Positions 9,058 to 19,933 of a stretch of 64,000 bases of DNA are shown one piece after another. How positions within the stretch are numbered: position 1 is the first letter of the stretch; each line of letters opens with the position of its first letter. The position numbers and the translations under genes are program-made. The notes under the pieces were generated by a model. The model ran no database searches and had not been told where the DNA came from. It was given only the letters and a program-made list of their open reading frames with translations. The DNA is from Gammaproteobacteria bacterium (GTDB lineage Bacteria > Pseudomonadota > Gammaproteobacteria > JABCZS01), in assembly GCA_013289605.1 (NCBI GenBank), contig JABCZS010000002.1, forward strand, positions 65,729 through 129,728, written 5' to 3'.

Positions 9058-11652
9058 CTAAATCCTTTTCCTCACCCAATCCATAACACTCGCGAGTGCA
9101 GCTTCAAGTTGCGATGTAGTCCCTTGTGCGCCGGCTTGGGCGAAATCAGCGCGTCCGCCACCCTTACCGCCTAAGGGCTGTGCGACTTGATTGACGAGTT
9201 CGACCGCGGAGATTTTCTCTTGGGCTTTCTTGCCTACACCCGCAGCGAGCGTTATTTTTTCACCCGCAATTTGGGCTAAACACACAACCATCATCGGATC
9301 GCGTGCCTTTAAGCCATCCACATATTCGCGCAGCAGTTTAGCTTCGCCGCTAACGTTCATGGTTAACACTTTAAATTCACCGATAGTGTGCGCAGAAGTA
9401 TATAAATCTCCTGCGGTATTTTGACTGAGCTGATGCCCTATTTCATGCAATTGTTTTTCTAATGCCTTATTTTTATCGATAAGCTGCAGCGTCTTATGCA
9501 TCAGTTCCAACGGCGTCGTTTTTAATAGTTTGCTTAACTCAAGGAGTTGCATGGTTTGTTGCTGCACGAACTCTAGTGCCCCAAGGCCAGTCAGTGCTTC
9601 AATTCTCCGGATACCTGAAGCCACACCACTTTCAGTAATGATTTTAAATAAGCCTATTTCGCCACTCGTCTTGGTATGCGTGCCGCCGCATAACTCCACG
9701 GAAAATCCTTGATTCATATTAAGCACACGCACCGTTTCACCGTATTTTTCGCCAAAGAGTGCCATGGCGCCACTTTTTAACGCCTCTTGCGCGCTCATCT
9801 CTTTAATTTCTGCTAAACCATTTTCACGAATTTTCTCATTAACTAGATTTTCAATTCGGTTGATCTCATCATGCGTCAATGCTTCAAAATGGGTAAAATC
9901 GAATCTTAAGCGTTCAGGTGTCACTAGCGATCCTTTTTGGACGACATGATCGCCTAAAATTTGACGCAGTGCGGCATGCAATAAATGGGTGGCAGAATGA
10001 TTAAGCGCAGTCGCCTGGCGTTTATTTAAATCTACGACGGCTTCTAAGGCATCCCCGGCAGCCAATTTGCCTTCAATCAGCGTTCCCTGATGAATAATCG
10101 CATGTCCTGCACGCTGCGTATCAATCACTTTAAACAGCGCGTGCGGGTTTTTAAGTTCACCCACATCCCCCACTTGACCACCGGATTCTGCATAAAATGG
10201 GGTATGAGTTAATATCACCGCAGCCATTTGTCCCGCATGGATGTCTGAGACTTTCTCGCCTTCAAGAAAAATCTCACTGACTTTTGTATGTTCCGATAAG
10301 GTATGATAACCCGTAAATTCCGTATGCACTTCACTAGTCACTAAGGCTTGTTGCAATTTAAATTGGCTAGCCGCTTGGGCTTTAGTGCGCTGTTCTTGCA
10401 TTAAGCGCTCAAACCCGTCTAAATCCAGCGTCATTTGTCGCTCGCGGGCGATATCACCCGTTAAATCTACGGGAAAGCCGTAGGTGTCGTATAAGCGAAA
10501 AATGAGTTCTCCCGGAATTTCATTGCCGGACACTTGCGCCAACGCGTGCTCTAAAACCATTAATCCTTGATCCAAGGTGCGGGCAAATTGTTCTTCTTCT
10601 TGCTTTAACACGCGCTCGACGATTGCCTGTGCTTTTGCCAATTCAGGATAAGCTTCGCCCATTTGTTTCACGAGTGATGCAGTGACTTTATAAAAAAATG
10701 GTTCATGCATACCAAGTTGATTACCATGACGCACTGCCCTTCGAATAATACGTCGTAATACATAACCTCGTCCTTCATTAGAGGGACGCACACCATCAGT
10801 AATTAAAAATGAAGTAGAGCGTATATGATCTGCGATCACGCGTAGTGAGATATGATTTAAATCTTGAGTATGAGTAATAGTGGCAATATCTTTGATTAAA
10901 GTCTGGAATAAATCAATTTCATAGTTGCTATGAACGCCTTGCATCACCGCTGCGAGCCGTTCCAATCCCATGCCAGTATCAACCGATGGACTACCTAAGG
11001 GTATTAATTGACCGCTAGCATTGCGGTTATATAGCATAAACACTAAATTCCAAATTTCAATATAACGATCACCATCAGCATCTGGAGTGCCCGGTGGACC
11101 ACCTAAAACATCAGGACCATGATCGTAAAAAATCTCTGTGCAAGGACCACAGGGGCCTGTATCGCCCATGGACCAAAAATTGTCCTTCTCACCACAACGC
11201 GATAGACGCTTAGGGTCAATCCCAATATCATCAATCCAAATTTTTGCAGTATCATCATCTTTGTTATAAACAGTGATCCATAATTTCTCTTTTGGTATTT
11301 TTAATTCTTCAGTTAAAAAATTCCATGCATATTCTATAGCTATTTTCTGGTAATAACATCCAAAACTAAAATTACCAAGCATTTCAAAAAAGGTATGATG
11401 ACGTGCTGTGTAACCCACATTTTCTAAATCATTATGTTTACCCCCTGCACGAACACAACGCTGACTACTAGCTGCCTTGTTATATGTCCTTTTTTCCAAG
11501 CCTAAAAATACATCTTTAAATTGCACCATTCCTGCATTGGTAAATAACAGCGTTGGATCATTCGCCGGAATAAGCGAGCTGCTAGGCACCACGGTATGCC
11601 CTTGGTCTTTAAAATAAGTTAAAAATCTTTCTCTGATTTGTGCGCTATTCAT
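9058..11652 (-). CDS. alaS: alanine--tRNA ligase AlaS
   Basis: Charges tRNA-Ala and edits mischarged Ser/Gly. From the ATG at 11652 ([14 protein letters not shown]) the protein has 864 residues, normal for the family. It carries the class II catalytic core (TNAGMVQFKDVFLG, RCVRAGGKHNDLENVG, HHTFFEMLGNFSFG), the editing domain with the Zn/editing HXXXH (HSATHLLHAALR) and CGGTHTKTSGEIG, and the C-terminal C-Ala domain (GGKGGGRADFAQAG). The frame is open 14 codons further upstream but that extension is not family-like. The start overlaps the recX stop by eight bases, so recA-recX-alaS appear coupled. Confidence 0.96.
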   Translation of the reverse strand: MNSAQIRERFLTYFKDQGHTVVPSSSLIPANDPTLLFTNAGMVQFKDVFLGLEKRTYNKAASSQRCVRAGGKHNDLENVGYTARHHTFFEMLGNFSFGCYYQKIAIEYAWNFLTEELKIPKEKLWITVYNKDDDTAKIWIDDIGIDPKRLSRCGEKDNFWSMGDTGPCGPCTEIFYDHGPDVLGGPPGTPDADGDRYIEIWNLVFMLYNRNASGQLIPLGSPSVDTGMGLERLAAVMQGVHSNYEIDLFQTLIKDIATITHTQDLNHISLRVIADHIRSTSFLITDGVRPSNEGRGYVLRRIIRRAVRHGNQLGMHEPFFYKVTASLVKQMGEAYPELAKAQAIVERVLKQEEEQFARTLDQGLMVLEHALAQVSGNEIPGELIFRLYDTYGFPVDLTGDIARERQMTLDLDGFERLMQEQRTKAQAASQFKLQQALVTSEVHTEFTGYHTLSEHTKVSEIFLEGEKVSDIHAGQMAAVILTHTPFYAESGGQVGDVGELKNPHALFKVIDTQRAGHAIIHQGTLIEGKLAAGDALEAVVDLNKRQATALNHSATHLLHAALRQILGDHVVQKGSLVTPERLRFDFTHFEALTHDEINRIENLVNEKIRENGLAEIKEMSAQEALKSGAMALFGEKYGETVRVLNMNQGFSVELCGGTHTKTSGEIGLFKIITESGVASGIRRIEALTGLGALEFVQQQTMQLLELSKLLKTTPLELMHKTLQLIDKNKALEKQLHEIGHQLSQNTAGDLYTSAHTIGEFKVLTMNVSGEAKLLREYVDGLKARDPMMVVCLAQIAGEKITLAAGVGKKAQEKISAVELVNQVAQPLGGKGGGRADFAQAGAQGTTSQLEAALASVMDWVRKRI

Positions 11653-12100
11653 GGCATTTCCATACTTGTTTAATGTCTTCAGAATCAAAGCCACGGTACG
11701 ATAAAAATTGCGACCGTTTATAGTGCTCTAATTTGTCTTGGGGGGATTGCTGTCCAAATCGTTTTACATCGACCCGTTTGGCATACGCTAACCAGTCGTG
11801 TTGGTATTCACTCAGCGCTGATACGATCAGATCATCAGCGATACCCCGCTCACGCAATTCGTTGGCGATACGCACGGGGCCAAAACCTTTAGACACCCGT
11901 GCATACACATAACTGTGCGCAAAGCGCTCATGACTGAGCGCTTTGCTCTTGATTAATGCAGACAAAGTCAGCTCTATTTCAGCAGGCAAAAAACCACGTT
12001 GCGTTAATTTATAGTTTAACTCTTTGCAACTGTGTTCACGCCGCGCCAATAAGCGCATGGCCACCTGCATCGCAGTGCTATTCGTCTTCAAGCATGACAT
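11645..12100 (-). CDS. recX: recombination regulatory protein RecX
   Basis: Modulates RecA by capping or destabilising its filaments. The 151-residue, all-helical protein shows the three-repeat RecX layout: [58 protein letters not shown] and [18 protein letters not shown]. The start at 12100 overlaps the end of recA by 23 bases and has GGAAG almost adjacent. An alternative ATG at 12070, seven bases after recA, would shorten it by ten residues. Its stop overlaps alaS. The recA-recX coupling is conserved in gammaproteobacteria. Confidence 0.9.
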   Translation of the reverse strand: MSCLKTNSTAMQVAMRLLARREHSCKELNYKLTQRGFLPAEIELTLSALIKSKALSHERFAHSYVYARVSKGFGPVRIANELRERGIADDLIVSALSEYQHDWLAYAKRVDVKRFGQQSPQDKLEHYKRSQFLSYRGFDSEDIKQVWKCHE

Positions 12101-13136
12101 CTTCCATCACTTCAAGTTCTTCAGTCTCTTGCGCTTTCATGACTACGGGTGAGAGTAATTTAGCACGCAATAATTTATCAATCGCATCCGCCATTTCAGG
12201 ATGCTCTTGTAAATATTGCCGCACATTTTCTTTACCTTGACCAATACGTGTCCCTTGGTAACTGTACCAGGCGCCGGATTTATCAATTAAATTATGCTCT
12301 ACACCCAGCTCAATGAGCTCACTCTCACGAGACGTCCCTTGACCGTATAAAATATCAAATTTCGCTTCGCGGAACGGGGGTGCGACTTTATTTTTGACCA
12401 CTTTCACGCGTGTCTCGCTGCCTATGACTTCTTCGCCTTGTTTAATCGCACCAATACGACGAATATCCAAACGCACCGATGCATAAAACTTCAAGGCATT
12501 ACCGCCGGTTGTGGTTTCAGGACTACCAAACATCACACCAATTTTCATCCGTATTTGGTTAATAAAAATAACCAAGGTATTAGAACGTTTAATATTTCCG
12601 GTGAGTTTACGTAACGCTTGTGACATCAGTCTGGCATGTAAACCCATATGACTATCACCCATTTCGCCTTCAATTTCAGCTTTGGGCGTCAATGCAGCCA
12701 CAGAATCGATGACGATTAAATCCACCGCGCCAGAGCGTACCAACATATCGGTAATTTCTAACGCTTGCTCGCCGGTATCAGGTTGTGACACCAATAAGTC
12801 ATCAATATTAACGCCTAATTTTGCGGCATATTTAGGATCGAGTGCATGTTCTGCATCCACAAACGCTGCCGTGCCCCCTTTTTTTTGACACTGCGCAATG
12901 GCTTGCAAAGTCAGCGTCGTTTTGCCTGAAGATTCAGGACCATAAATTTCTACGATGCGGCCGCGGGGTAAGCCGCCTATGCCTAAGGCAATATCTAAAC
13001 TTAATGAACCGGTAGAAATCACATCAATTTGTGGTAAATTTGTGGCATCACCCATACGCATAATAGAGCCTTTGCCAAATTGACGTTCAATTTGACCTAA
13101 TGCTGCACCTAGGGCTTTTTGTTTATTTATATCCAT
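12078..13136 (-). CDS. recA: recombinase RecA
   Basis: ATP-dependent DNA strand exchange and homologous repair. The start at 13136 ([10 protein letters not shown]) is chosen for a GGAGA six bases upstream, giving 352 residues. Walker A GPESSGKT lies at 66-73; the MAW/L1 region ([16 protein letters not shown]), L2 ([21 protein letters not shown]) and the acidic C-terminus [11 protein letters not shown] are all present. No SOS/LexA box (CTGT-N8-ACAG) is visible in the 41 bases before the gene or upstream of pncC. This fits lineages such as Legionella that lack a classic LexA circuit. It lies 41 bases behind pncC. Confidence 0.98.
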   Translation of the reverse strand: MDINKQKALGAALGQIERQFGKGSIMRMGDATNLPQIDVISTGSLSLDIALGIGGLPRGRIVEIYGPESSGKTTLTLQAIAQCQKKGGTAAFVDAEHALDPKYAAKLGVNIDDLLVSQPDTGEQALEITDMLVRSGAVDLIVIDSVAALTPKAEIEGEMGDSHMGLHARLMSQALRKLTGNIKRSNTLVIFINQIRMKIGVMFGSPETTTGGNALKFYASVRLDIRRIGAIKQGEEVIGSETRVKVVKNKVAPPFREAKFDILYGQGTSRESELIELGVEHNLIDKSGAWYSYQGTRIGQGKENVRQYLQEHPEMADAIDKLLRAKLLSPVVMKAQETEELEVMEDVMLEDE

Positions 13137-13177
13137 ATTCTCTCTCCGTGTAGGGCAAAAAAACATTATCACATAAA

Positions 13178-13678
13178 TTAATCGATAAAGGGAGAGCGTG
13201 GTAACGCTTTAATCCTCTCTAATGCATAGCAAACCGCTTGGATACGCACCCATTCTCTCTCGCCTGAAAAATGCATGCACCGGGTCAGCGTTTCCTGTTC
13301 ATGCCATTGCCATGCAAACCAAACCGTACCTACCGGTTTTTCGGGTGTGGCGCCACTAGGCCCTGCGATGCCGGTAATCGCCACACTTAAGTCCGCACGA
13401 CTTAACGCCAATGCCCCTTTAGCCATGGCGATGGCTACGGCTTCACTCACCGCGCCGTGTGCGAGAATTATTTCTTGCGGCACCGACAATACATGTTGCT
13501 TGGCCTCATTACTGTAAGTAATAAAGCCACAATCAAACCAAGCCGAGCTGCCAGGTAGACTGGTGAGCATTTGTCCCAGGTAACCGCCTGTACAGGATTC
13601 TGCCGTGCACACTTTGAGTGCGTGCTCGTGTAAAAAATGCGTGGCTTCTTCAGTGAGCTTACGTAAATTGTTATTCAT
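13178..13678 (-). CDS. pncC: nicotinamide-nucleotide amidohydrolase, CinA C-terminal type (PncC)
   Basis: Deamidates nicotinamide mononucleotide, recycling NMN from DNA ligase activity into NAD. At 166 residues it is the stand-alone CinA C-terminal domain with the typical [37 protein letters not shown] run, [15 protein letters not shown] and the [26 protein letters not shown] core. The ATG at 13678 is favoured over an upstream in-frame TTG. A TATAAT hexamer (minus strand, 13722-13727) lies about 45 bases upstream, with no good -35 seen. The order pncC-recA-recX is common in gammaproteobacteria. The gene is divergent from mutS. Confidence 0.93.
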   Translation of the reverse strand: MNNNLRKLTEEATHFLHEHALKVCTAESCTGGYLGQMLTSLPGSSAWFDCGFITYSNEAKQHVLSVPQEIILAHGAVSEAVAIAMAKGALALSRADLSVAITGIAGPSGATPEKPVGTVWFAWQWHEQETLTRCMHFSGEREWVRIQAVCYALERIKALPRSPFID

Positions 13679-13759
13679 TATGATCAATAGCTCAATCTGC
13701 AAAAAAATTATCGGGTGTCAGATTATAATCATAACTGTAAGCGAGCGCTAGTACTAGGA

Positions 13760-13788
13760 TTGACGCATTAATTATTATTCCTTATGAT
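13760..13788 (+). promoter_or_regulatory. sigma70-type promoter for mutS
   Basis: TTGACG (13760-13765), a 17-base spacer and TATGAT (13783-13788) stand 29 bases before the mutS ATG. Five of six bases match in each box with ideal spacing. Confidence 0.65.
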
Positions 13789-13817
13789 CGCAAATGACTT
13801 AGGAAAGGCAAAAGATT

Positions 13818-16385
13818 ATGGACCGATCAGCGCATACTCCCATGATGCAACAATATTTAACGATTAAGGCGCAACATCCGAATCGTTTATTGTTTTACCG
13901 CATGGGTGATTTCTACGAATTATTTTACGATGATGCGAAACGTGCTGCACAATTATTAGGCATTACGCTCACCACACGTGGGCAATCGGCAGGTGAGCCC
14001 ATTCCTATGGCGGGTGTGCCTTATCACGCGGCAGAATCCTATTTAGCCAAACTCATGAAATTAGGCCTAAGTGTTGCCATTTGTGAGCAAATCGGCGATC
14101 CTGCGCTGAGCAAAGGACCTGTGCACCGTGAAGTCACTCGGATCCTCACCCCCGGCACGCTGACCGATGCCGCCTTCTTAGATGAAGCCACCCCGAATTA
14201 TTGTGCAGCGGTACATTACCAGGGCAAACTATGGGGGTTAGCGGTGTTGGATTTGAGCAGCGGCGAATTCTACATTTGGCAAACCGAGGATGCTGCAGAA
14301 TTTACCCTTGAATTAGAACGCTTTAACCCCAAAGAAATCCTCATGTGCGCAGCGCCCCCTAAGAGCTGGCCTGTTGCGGTTGCGCGTCTTATCCAACCGT
14401 ATGCCGATTTACACTTTGATACGCAAGCAGGATTGCAACGCATTAATCAGCAATGCCCAGGAACTAGGGATCTTGAAGGCTATCGTTGTGCGCTATCTGC
14501 CGCCCATGCCTTACTGCATTACATTGATGAAACACAATGTGCGCGCGCGCTACACATCAATGCAGTGACGCGGTACCAACCCACACATTATTTACGTTTA
14601 GATAAGACTACCCAACATAATTTAGAATTATTAGAAAATTTACGCGGCAAAACAGAAGGCACCCTGCTGGCTGTATTAGATAAAACCGCCACACAAATGG
14701 GCGCGCGTTTATTGCGCCGCTGGATCATTCATCCTTTACTGAACACCGACGTGTTGCGTGCACGGCATGAGGCGATACAAACGTTAATCGACTCTCCGCA
14801 GCACAATATGTTACGGCAACAGTTAGCACAAATCAGCGACATCGAACGCATTAGTGCGCGCATTGCCTTAAAATCAGCGCGTCCCAACGATTTAGTGCAA
14901 TTGCGTGCAAGTTTACAGGTGATCCCTGAAATCAAAGCCTTGTTGCACGCTTTGCCCGCTGTGCGCGTGCAGCAACTCCATGAACACCTCATCGATGTCA
15001 GCGGGATCTACGCGTTACTCGAATCTGCGCTCTTACCGGCGCCTGCGGCACAGATACGCGATGGCGGTGTCATTAATGAAGGCTATGATGCCACCCTAGA
15101 TGAATTACGCGCGTTGAGCTGCGATTACAGTGATTTTTTATTACAGCTCGAGCAAAAAGAGCGCGAAGCAACGGGCTTAAGTACACTTAAGGTGGGGTAT
15201 AACCGCATACACGGCTTTTATATTGAAACCTCACGTGCCCAAGCCGCCCAAGTGCCTGCGTATTATCAGCGCAGACAAACGCTAAAAAATGTCGAGCGTT
15301 TTATCAGTCATGAACTTAAACAATTTGAAGATAAAATTTTAAGCAGTAAGACCCGTGCCTTGCAACTGGAAAAAAGCTTATATGAGCAGGTTTTAACTGA
15401 ATTATGTTTCAAACTTCCTGAATTAAAACAACTCTCACACGCCTTAGCTGAAATTGATGTGTTAACTAATCTTGCACAATGCGCGATAGCGTTAAACTTG
15501 CACTGTCCGGTATTTACCGCGCACACAGGCATTGAAATCAAGCAAGGACGCCACCTGGTGGTCGAGCACGCCTCAACCACACCGTTTATTGCTAATGATC
15601 TCCACCTTACGCCACAAAAGCGTTTACTCATGATTACCGGGCCTAATATGGGCGGTAAATCGACGTATATGCGGCAAAATGCGTTAATTGTGATCATGGC
15701 TTATATGGGCAGTTTTGTTCCGGCACTCGAGGCAAAATTAGGGCCTATCGATCGTATTTTTACCCGTATCGGCAGCGCCGATGATTTGGCGGGGGGCCAA
15801 TCCACATTTATGGTTGAAATGACCCAGCTGGCGCATATTTTATCTGCAGCCACGCATCAAAGCTTAGTGTTAGTGGATGAAATTGGCCGAGGCACCAGTA
15901 CTTTTGATGGCCTAGCTTTGGCTTTTGCGACGGCGCACTATTTAACGCAACACATTAAAGCGCTAAGTTTATTTGCCACGCATTATTTTGAACTCACACA
16001 ATTACCTAGCACACTAGAGGGTTGCAGCAATGTGCATTTAGATGCGATTGAACATAATAATGATATTGTTTTTTTACATCAAGTAAAAATGGGACCTGCG
16101 AATAAAAGTTATGGTTTAGCTGTTGCGCGTCTTGCCGGGATCACAAAAAATGTGATAGAGTTGGCGGAAATAAAATTACAGCAACTTGAGTCTGTAAATT
16201 ATTCAGAAAATAAAAATTCTCTTCCGTCACACACACCTTCTCAAACCACACAAGAACATAAACAGTTTAAACAACTGCTGCGTGTGATACACAAAAAATC
16301 TGCTGATGATTGTACGCCGAAAGAGGCATTAGAAATTTTATTTGAATTGCAAGCTTTTCTTGAAGAGAGTTTGCCTCACGTTTAG
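13818..16385 (+). CDS. mutS: DNA mismatch repair protein MutS
   Basis: Recognises base mismatches and small loops and recruits MutL. The 855-residue protein has the mismatch-binding Phe-X-Glu motif in [10 protein letters not shown] (N-terminal domain I), the connector and lever/clamp domains, and the ABC-type ATPase with Walker [10 protein letters not shown] (608-616), STFMVEMTQ, Walker [14 protein letters not shown] and the ATHYFEL H-loop. The C-terminal helix-turn-helix region ([15 protein letters not shown]) is complete. It is the only backbone gene of its neighbourhood on the plus strand, convergent with rpoS and with a strong terminator between. A MutS-RpoS pairing is typical of gammaproteobacteria. 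Confidence 0.98.
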   Translation: MDRSAHTPMMQQYLTIKAQHPNRLLFYRMGDFYELFYDDAKRAAQLLGITLTTRGQSAGEPIPMAGVPYHAAESYLAKLMKLGLSVAICEQIGDPALSKGPVHREVTRILTPGTLTDAAFLDEATPNYCAAVHYQGKLWGLAVLDLSSGEFYIWQTEDAAEFTLELERFNPKEILMCAAPPKSWPVAVARLIQPYADLHFDTQAGLQRINQQCPGTRDLEGYRCALSAAHALLHYIDETQCARALHINAVTRYQPTHYLRLDKTTQHNLELLENLRGKTEGTLLAVLDKTATQMGARLLRRWIIHPLLNTDVLRARHEAIQTLIDSPQHNMLRQQLAQISDIERISARIALKSARPNDLVQLRASLQVIPEIKALLHALPAVRVQQLHEHLIDVSGIYALLESALLPAPAAQIRDGGVINEGYDATLDELRALSCDYSDFLLQLEQKEREATGLSTLKVGYNRIHGFYIETSRAQAAQVPAYYQRRQTLKNVERFISHELKQFEDKILSSKTRALQLEKSLYEQVLTELCFKLPELKQLSHALAEIDVLTNLAQCAIALNLHCPVFTAHTGIEIKQGRHLVVEHASTTPFIANDLHLTPQKRLLMITGPNMGGKSTYMRQNALIVIMAYMGSFVPALEAKLGPIDRIFTRIGSADDLAGGQSTFMVEMTQLAHILSAATHQSLVLVDEIGRGTSTFDGLALAFATAHYLTQHIKALSLFATHYFELTQLPSTLEGCSNVHLDAIEHNNDIVFLHQVKMGPANKSYGLAVARLAGITKNVIELAEIKLQQLESVNYSENKNSLPSHTPSQTTQEHKQFKQLLRVIHKKSADDCTPKEALEILFELQAFLEESLPHV

Positions 16386-16522
16386 TGAGACAAACTCATT
16401 CTGCTTAGTCCTGATACGTTCCGTGTGTTATGCAGTTACACATCCTTGTCACCATCCCTAGCAATATGCATAAAGTACCAGAAAATTTTTTTAATGCAAG
16501 CGTTTAATCGATAGAGTGAGAA

Positions 16523-16557
16523 TAAAGACGCGAAAAAAATCGCGTCTTTATTTTTTT
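16523..16557. terminator. bidirectional intrinsic terminator between mutS and rpoS
   Basis: A perfect 10-bp stem TAAAGACGCG (16523-16532)/CGCGTCTTTA (16541-16550) with loop AAAAAAAT is followed by TTTTTTT on the plus strand. On the minus strand an A/T-rich flank follows the stem. It sits between the two convergent genes, just before the rpoS stop. Confidence 0.88.
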
Positions 16558-16559
16558 CA

Positions 16560-17597
16560 TTAACTAAACAAAGAATCTTGTGATAAGCCTTGACTTTCGA
16601 GAATTTCACGCAAACGTTTTAATGCTTCCACTTGAATTTGACGTACACGTTCACGCGTTAAGCCAATTTCATTACCTACTTCTTCAAGTGTTGCCATTTC
16701 ATGTCCACGTAAACCAAAACGACGCACCACAACCTCACGTTGTTTCTCAGTTAATTCATGTAACCATTGATCAATATTTTCACGCAAGTTTTGATCTTGC
16801 AACATTTGTGCAGGATCAGTATTTTGATCATCGGCTAATGTATCTAACACGGTTTTATCTGAATCAGAACCTAAAGGATCTTCAACTGATGTCACGACAC
16901 ATTCATTGAGTCCCAACATTCGTTTCACATCATCTAAGGGTCTGTCTAATAAATCAGCAATTTCTTCGGCACTGGGCTCATGATCCAATGTTTGTGCCAG
17001 TTCGCGTGCAGCACGCAAATACACATTTAATTCTTTAACGACATGAATGGGTAAACGTATGGTGCGGGTTTGATTCATGATCGCACGTTCGATGGTTTGT
17101 CTAATCCACCACGTTGCGTAAGTTGAGAAACGGAATCCGCGTTCGGGATCAAATTTTTCCACCGCACGAATTAAACCTAAGTTCCCTTCTTCAATCAGAT
17201 CGAGCAAAGATAAACCCCGGTTAATATAACGACGTGCAATTTTTACGACTAAGCGCAAATTACTTTCGATCATGCGCTTACGAGAAGCTTCGTCCCCGGC
17301 TAGGGCTTTGCGAGAAAAAAATATTTCTTCTTCTGCACTCAAAAGCGGTGAGAAACCAATTTCACTTAAATACATTTGTGTCGCATCAGCGGCTTTACGT
17401 TGCACGACAGCGCGTTTACGTTTCGCCTTTTCGACAGAAAAACGGATAACATCGGGAGGAAGAATCACTTCTTCTTCATCTTCTTCCACTTCCATTACTT
17501 CAGCATCAATGAGTTCTAAATCATCAGTGATGTCACCCGCTACATCAAATTCAAATGACAGTTCTTTATCTGTCTCGATATCGCGATCTTTTGCCAT
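16560..17597 (-). CDS. rpoS: RNA polymerase sigma factor RpoS
   Basis: Stationary-phase/stress sigma factor; in Legionella and Coxiella it is tied to differentiation into the transmissive form. The start at 17597 ([10 protein letters not shown]) has GGGG six bases upstream, giving 345 residues; an ATG four codons earlier lacks an SD. Region 1.2 is [21 protein letters not shown]. Region 2 is [53 protein letters not shown]. Region 4 includes [24 protein letters not shown]. The acidic N-terminal stretch (EVEEDEEEV) is typical. It follows nlpD by 85 bases; in other species rpoS promoters lie inside nlpD. PHB genes nearby could be RpoS targets, which is inference. Confidence 0.97.
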   Translation of the reverse strand: MAKDRDIETDKELSFEFDVAGDITDDLELIDAEVMEVEEDEEEVILPPDVIRFSVEKAKRKRAVVQRKAADATQMYLSEIGFSPLLSAEEEIFFSRKALAGDEASRKRMIESNLRLVVKIARRYINRGLSLLDLIEEGNLGLIRAVEKFDPERGFRFSTYATWWIRQTIERAIMNQTRTIRLPIHVVKELNVYLRAARELAQTLDHEPSAEEIADLLDRPLDDVKRMLGLNECVVTSVEDPLGSDSDKTVLDTLADDQNTDPAQMLQDQNLRENIDQWLHELTEKQREVVVRRFGLRGHEMATLEEVGNEIGLTRERVRQIQVEALKRLREILESQGLSQDSLFS

Positions 17598-17682
17598 AAT
17601 TTGCCCCATTAGTTACGACCAGGAACTTACGCCTCGCATACTGATGCACCATTGCGTAAATCCTCTTCCCTGTCTTATTGAG

Positions 17683-18579
17683 TTATCCGGGTAAATACTT
17701 TAACGGATCAACTGGTTTGCCATCCTTACGAATTTCAAAATGCAGTTTCACACGCGTTGTATCGGTATCACCCATTTCTGCAATAGGCTGCCCTAACTTA
17801 ACCCAATCACCTTCCTTGACGATTAACTGGCTATTATGCGCATACGCGCTTAGGAATTGTTCATTATGTTTAATAATCAACAATTGCCCATAACCTCTTA
17901 ATCCATTACCACTATAAACTACGCGACCGTCTGCGCACGCATGCACGATCTCGCCTTTTGTACCTGCAATATCAATTCCTTTGCTTTGTGCAAAGCCTGC
18001 AATAATATCGCCTTTTACCGGCCATTTCCACGCGCGCACTACAGTAGGCAGTGTGTGCGTAGCCGCGGCGGGTGCAGGCGGTGTTACACTCGCCAAACGC
18101 GCCGGCGGTGCACCGACATTCGCCTGCTGCACGGGTGAGTGCGCAGTACTGGGTGTTGTTGTAACACTCGGTGCGCTCACAGGTTGTGCAGCTTTCATCG
18201 GGTTTTGCGCCATTTGCACGGGCATCACCTTTGGCTTTGATTTTTCAGGAGCAAGAGAAATTTTTTGCCCTACGTGTATCACGTAAGGCGGTGCAATTTC
18301 ATTGACTCTTGCCAATTCTTTAAAATCGCGATTGTAGCGCCAGCCTATAGCATAAAGGGTTTCTCCTGTTTGGACAATATGTTCACCCGAAAGTTTCGGG
18401 TTTGCACGATTAATATCACTAACAGGCGCCCAATTACTCTGGCAAGCGGTCAAAAATAGTACAAAAATGACTAAAATTAGGCCACTAAGCCGATGTACGA
18501 AAAGGGATAATACCCTAACTGTGCTATCCGTGCACCCTTTTTGGTATGCTTGATTTTTGAGCGGGGAAAATGTGTGCAT
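17683..18579 (-). CDS. nlpD: LysM/M23 lipoprotein NlpD
   Basis: Outer-membrane lipoprotein that activates amidase AmiC for septal peptidoglycan splitting. From the ATG at 18579 it has 298 residues: a hydrophobic segment ending in lipobox LTAC (Cys about 46), a LysM domain (HIVQTGETLYAIGWRYN...HVGQKISL), a Pro/Ala/Thr-rich linker and a C-terminal LytM/M23 domain (KGIDIAGTKGEIVHACADGRVVYSG...LHFEIRKDGKPVDPLKYL). The first zinc ligands are missing (KGIDIAG instead of HxxxD), as in E. coli NlpD, so it is a regulator rather than an enzyme. The start overlaps the yqaA stop (TAATG). The n-region before the lipobox is unusually long, so the true start may be further in. Confidence 0.92.
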   Translation of the reverse strand: MHTFSPLKNQAYQKGCTDSTVRVLSLFVHRLSGLILVIFVLFLTACQSNWAPVSDINRANPKLSGEHIVQTGETLYAIGWRYNRDFKELARVNEIAPPYVIHVGQKISLAPEKSKPKVMPVQMAQNPMKAAQPVSAPSVTTTPSTAHSPVQQANVGAPPARLASVTPPAPAAATHTLPTVVRAWKWPVKGDIIAGFAQSKGIDIAGTKGEIVHACADGRVVYSGNGLRGYGQLLIIKHNEQFLSAYAHNSQLIVKEGDWVKLGQPIAEMGDTDTTRVKLHFEIRKDGKPVDPLKYLPG

Positions 18580-19157
18580 TAGCGCAACCAGATAAATAAA
18601 CCAAGTGCAATAATAATGACGACTGTGGTCCAACCTATGACATCCACATATTTGCGTAAATTATCTTCTAATTTCTGGCCACCTAAGATAATTAACGCTG
18701 CGACTAAAAAAAAGCGTGCCCCACGGCCCACGATTGAGGCTAAAACAAACGGTAAAAACGGCATGGCCATAATGCCTGCACCAATGGTAAATAATTTATA
18801 AGGAATGGGCGTAAAGCCTGCGGTGAAAATGATCCATATCCCATAGCGGTCAAACCAAGATTCAACGCGTAAAAATTTATCTTCATAACCCATATAGGTA
18901 ACGATAGGCTGCACAACAATATCAAAAGCAAACATGCCGATGAAATAACCAAAAATCCCGCCCAAAACTGAGGCGAGCGTCGTGACAAAAGCAAAATACC
19001 ACGCACGTTTGCGATCGGCTAGACACATGGGTCCTAGCATGACATCGGGTGGAATGGGGAAAAAAGAGGATTCGATAAAACTCAAGGCCATTAAATAATA
19101 CACCGCATGTTTATGCCGTGACCAGTGCAGTACACGATGGTAGAGTGCTGAAAACAT
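18579..19157 (-). CDS. yqaA: YqaA-type DedA/VTT-domain membrane protein
   Basis: Inner-membrane protein of the SNARE-associated/VTT superfamily. DedA relatives take part in lipid flipping and membrane homeostasis; the exact function of YqaA is unknown. The 192 residues include the re-entrant motif ALSFIESSFFPIPPDVMLGPM (24-44) and the second half FTAGFTPIPYKLFTIGAGIMAMPFLPFVLASIVGRGARFF, with four or five hydrophobic segments. It lies between surE and nlpD, where Pseudomonas and Legionella also have a yqaA gene. The pcm gene usually between surE and yqaA is absent here. Confidence 0.88.
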   Translation of the reverse strand: MFSALYHRVLHWSRHKHAVYYLMALSFIESSFFPIPPDVMLGPMCLADRKRAWYFAFVTTLASVLGGIFGYFIGMFAFDIVVQPIVTYMGYEDKFLRVESWFDRYGIWIIFTAGFTPIPYKLFTIGAGIMAMPFLPFVLASIVGRGARFFLVAALIILGGQKLEDNLRKYVDVIGWTTVVIIIALGLFIWLR

Positions 19158-19169
19158 AGGCGTAAGTCC

Positions 19170-19922
19170 TTATACGCGCAATTGCGCTACCCATTCCGTT
19201 AGACTTTCTAACGCCGCATGACGCGTTAAATCAATTTGCAACGGCGTCACGGACACATAACCCCGGCTCACCGCATAAAAATCTGTGCCAGGACCTGCAT
19301 CTTGCTCAACACCTGCAGGGCCTACCCAATAAATCGTGCGTCCTCGCGGATCGAGCGCTTTAATGGCAGGTTTTGCGCGATGCCGCTCGCCTAAGCGCGT
19401 CACTTGGTATCCTTTTAATTTAGCATAAGGAATATCCGGGACATTAATATTCAAAATGGTATCTGCGGGTAAGGGATTTTTTTGCAATTGCTGAATAAAC
19501 GTGCGCACGATACTGGCTGCAGTTTGATAAAATAATTGTTCTTCGCCCGCCAATGAGACAGCAATAGCGGGATAACCTAAAAAACGCCCTTCTGTTGCGG
19601 CCGCAACTGTGCCTGAATATAAGACATCATCGCCTAAATTGGCGCCAGAATTAATTCCTGCAATCACCATGTCAGGCTCATACTCTAAGTAACCGGTGAT
19701 CGCCACATGCACACAATCGGTAGGCGTGCCATCGACACTAATAAAACCATTAGGCATTTTCGTTAAGCGTAAAGGGCGATTTAAGGTTAACGAGTTACTG
19801 ACGCCACTGCGATCCCTGTCGGGTGCGACCACAGTAATATCCGCAATTTCAGCCACGGCATCGGCTAATACGCTCAAACCTGGGGCGTATACTCCATCAT
19901 CATTACTAATTAAAATCTTCAT
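19170..19922 (-). CDS. surE: 5'/3'-nucleotidase SurE
   Basis: Metal-dependent phosphatase on nucleoside 5'- and 3'-monophosphates and short polyphosphate, linked to stationary-phase survival. The 250 residues begin [16 protein letters not shown], with the metal-binding ND-D motif, followed by [33 protein letters not shown] and [25 protein letters not shown], all family signatures. It lies 11 bases after ispF and 12 before yqaA, so it belongs to a tight ftsB-ispD-ispF-surE-yqaA-nlpD run. Confidence 0.96.
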   Translation of the reverse strand: MKILISNDDGVYAPGLSVLADAVAEIADITVVAPDRDRSGVSNSLTLNRPLRLTKMPNGFISVDGTPTDCVHVAITGYLEYEPDMVIAGINSGANLGDDVLYSGTVAAATEGRFLGYPAIAVSLAGEEQLFYQTAASIVRTFIQQLQKNPLPADTILNINVPDIPYAKLKGYQVTRLGERHRAKPAIKALDPRGRTIYWVGPAGVEQDAGPGTDFYAVSRGYVSVTPLQIDLTRHAALESLTEWVAQLRV

Positions 19923-19933
19923 CGTATGTACTC

